Assembly: GCA_903882345.1 (NCBI GenBank)
Contig: CAIRWO010000103.1
Span: forward strand, 1 to 7,969
Direction of reading: 5' to 3'
Origin: Candidatus Omnitrophota bacterium
GTDB taxonomy: Bacteria > Omnitrophota > Gorgyraeia > Gygaellales > Profunditerraquicolaceae
DNA: 7,969 nucleotides
Shown here: piece by piece, positions 6,618 to 7,969 of the stretch
How the letters are laid out: every line of letters starts with the position of its first letter
Position numbering within the stretch: the stretch's first letter is position 1
Notes under the pieces: model-generated
The model's database searches: none
What the model saw: only the letters and a program-made list of their open reading frames with translations
Told to the model about the DNA's origin: nothing
Position numbers and translations under genes: made by a program

Positions 6618-7862
6618 ATGTACAAAAGAGTTCCGGGAACGAGAGACCTCCTGCCTGACGAAGTTTATCTTTGGCAGAGGCTGGAGCAATTAAGCCGCAA
6701 TATATTTTCGATTTATAATTACAAAGAAATCCGCACTCCTCTGATTGAAGATATTTCTCTCTTTAACCGTTCTTTAGGCGAATCTACGGAAATCGTCCAG
6801 AAACAAATGTTCCTCATAAAGAACAAGGAAGATACCTATGCCCTTCGGCCGGAGGGTACGGCTTCCATAGTGCGCAGTTACATTGAAAATAGCCTCGATA
6901 AATCAACCGGTTTTATAAAACTTTATTATCTGGGGCCGATGTTCAGGCTGGAAAGGCCACAAAAAGGCCGGCTGCGCCAGTTTCATCATATTGGTTGCGA
7001 AGCGATCGGTTCCCGCAGCCCGGAAATGGACATCGAAGTTATTGCCTTAGCAGACAGCCTGCTCAAGGCTTATTCGATAGAGGGATATAAAATTAAGATC
7101 AATTCGCTCGGCTGCGATAAAGATAAGCAAAAACTGGCCGCGCTGCTGCGTAAGGGCCTTGAGGATAAAGTTGATTCTCTTTGCCCTGATTGCCAGGCCA
7201 GATTCAAACGTAATGTCTTGCGGGTCCTTGATTGTAAAAATGAAGCCTGCCGACAGGTAGCAAACAGCCTTGATATCCGGCAGAGTTATCTTTGCGGGGA
7301 TTGTCTAACTCATTTTTCCCGGGTAAGGCAGGGGCTGGACCTGCTGGATATAGCATATGAGGTTTCACCTTTTCTTGTGCGCGGGCTCGATTATTATACC
7401 CGCACGGTTTTTGAGATCATTCACGGCGATTTAGGCGCTCAAGATGCCATCGGCGCCGGCGGCCGTTACGATAACCTGGTAAATGAATTAGGCGGCCCGG
7501 AACTTGGGGCAATGGGTTTTGCTTTTGGAGTGGAGAGGCTGCTCTTGACAGCGCATCCTGCCCCGGCAAAAAAACAACCGGCAATAGTTTATCTGATATC
7601 CTTAGGTGAAGAGTCTAAGTTGATAAGCTTGAAAATAATGTCCGATTTACGCCGGGCCGGCATAGCCTGCGATACGGATTATGAAAATAGGTCTCTTAAG
7701 GCCGCGATGCGCAAGGCAAACGATAACCAGGCCGGATACGTCTTGATCATTGGAGAAGACGAGATAAAAAAAGGCGTTGTGACCCTGAAGGATATGGGGT
7801 CCGGGGAGCAGAAAGAAGTTTCCCGGGATGATTTAATAAAAGAATTACAGCTAAAAACCTAA
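6618..7862 (+). CDS. hisS: Histidine--tRNA ligase (HisRS)
   Basis: Class II synthetase that charges tRNA-His with histidine; normally a cytoplasmic dimer. The 414 residues are a normal bacterial length. Motif 1 lies around TPLIEDISLF (40-49). Motif 2 is FRLERPQKGRLRQFHHIG (109-126). The histidine-specific loop LVRGLDYYTRTVFE (253-266) includes the catalytic-type Arg255. Motif 3 is GAMGFAFGVERLLL (297-310). The anticodon-binding domain covers about 322-412. Between motif 2 and the histidine loop are six cysteines: C189, C192, C206, C211, C226 and C229, including CPDC and CGDC pairs. The ATG at 6618 gives the expected short N-terminus before GTRDLLPDE. No in-frame start or Shine-Dalgarno site is seen in the 24-base gap upstream, which is a C/T-rich then A-rich stretch. 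The gene probably depends on the HU promoter and is followed 8 bases later by aspS. Confidence 0.98.
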   Translation: MYKRVPGTRDLLPDEVYLWQRLEQLSRNIFSIYNYKEIRTPLIEDISLFNRSLGESTEIVQKQMFLIKNKEDTYALRPEGTASIVRSYIENSLDKSTGFIKLYYLGPMFRLERPQKGRLRQFHHIGCEAIGSRSPEMDIEVIALADSLLKAYSIEGYKIKINSLGCDKDKQKLAALLRKGLEDKVDSLCPDCQARFKRNVLRVLDCKNEACRQVANSLDIRQSYLCGDCLTHFSRVRQGLDLLDIAYEVSPFLVRGLDYYTRTVFEIIHGDLGAQDAIGAGGRYDNLVNELGGPELGAMGFAFGVERLLLTAHPAPAKKQPAIVYLISLGEESKLISLKIMSDLRRAGIACDTDYENRSLKAAMRKANDNQAGYVLIIGEDEIKKGVVTLKDMGSGEQKEVSRDDLIKELQLKT

Positions 7863-7870
7863 GGCCTGAT

Positions 7871-7969
7871 ATGTTGCGCACACACACTTGCGGAGAAATA
7901 ACGGTTAACGATGTCGATAAGGAAGTTACCCTGTGCGGATGGGTGGCGACGCGCCGCGACCACGGTAAG
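7871..7969 (+). CDS. aspS: Aspartate--tRNA ligase, 5' end only (partial)
   Basis: The reading frame from the ATG at 7871 stays open to the window edge and gives 33 residues beginning MLRTHTCGEI. The stretch VTLCGWVATRRDHGK (19-33) is the start of the OB-fold anticodon-binding domain of bacterial AspRS. A TAAGG that overlaps the hisS stop lies 6 bases before the ATG and can serve as a ribosome site. hisS followed by aspS is a common bacterial pair, which supports the call. Position 31 is His; in AspRS this position affects discrimination between tRNA-Asp and tRNA-Asn. The catalytic domain lies outside the window, so integrity cannot be assessed. Confidence 0.93.
   Translation, partial: MLRTHTCGEITVNDVDKEVTLCGWVATRRDHGK

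Noticed and set aside
1..7969. Mobile element, prophage, defence system or CRISPR array
   Set aside because: No transposase, integrase, spaced repeat array or toxin-antitoxin pair is seen. The only gap over 100 bases is the regulatory region at 6162-6320.

Overview
The window is a dense bacterial housekeeping region with every gene on the + strand. It holds five complete protein genes and the first 33 codons of a sixth. The order is an IMP dehydrogenase of the GuaB3 family, GMP synthase (guaA), the DNA polymerase III alpha subunit (dnaE), a 159-bp regulatory gap, a HU/IHF-type nucleoid protein, histidyl-tRNA synthetase (hisS) and the start of aspartyl-tRNA synthetase (aspS), which runs off the right edge. 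I see no rRNA, tRNA, CRISPR array, insertion sequence or phage gene, and no frameshifted or broken gene.

The sequence divides into two transcription units. Unit 1 (up to about 6161) is guaB3-guaA-dnaE. guaB3 and guaA overlap by 4 bases (ATGA), and 21 bases separate guaA from dnaE. The first two enzymes act in sequence (IMP to XMP to GMP), and dnaE is the replicative polymerase that uses the resulting nucleotides. The promoter of this unit lies left of the window, since only 3 bases precede guaB3. Unit 2 starts in the 6162-6320 gap. There an imperfect hairpin and a perfect 15-bp inverted repeat with a T-rich descending arm end unit 1. They run directly into a near-consensus sigma70 promoter (TTGACA, 17-bp spacer, TATTAT, with an extended -10 TG). 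This promoter should drive the HU-like gene, hisS and aspS, which are separated by only 24 and 8 bases.

The organism is a bacterium with moderate GC content. The GuaB3 protein, a PHP domain with all its metal ligands, a HisRS with six cysteines and an AspRS with His31 argue against a close E. coli relative. The gene order suggests a Gram-negative-type uncultured lineage such as Omnitrophota. This is a low-confidence impression from general familiarity and was not tested by any search.

I do not see a new molecular system here. The points most worth a second look are the repeat-laden terminator/promoter junction before the HU gene, the GuaB3-GuaA-DnaE grouping, the apparently active PHP domain of DnaE, and the AspRS residue that hints at tRNA-dependent asparagine synthesis.
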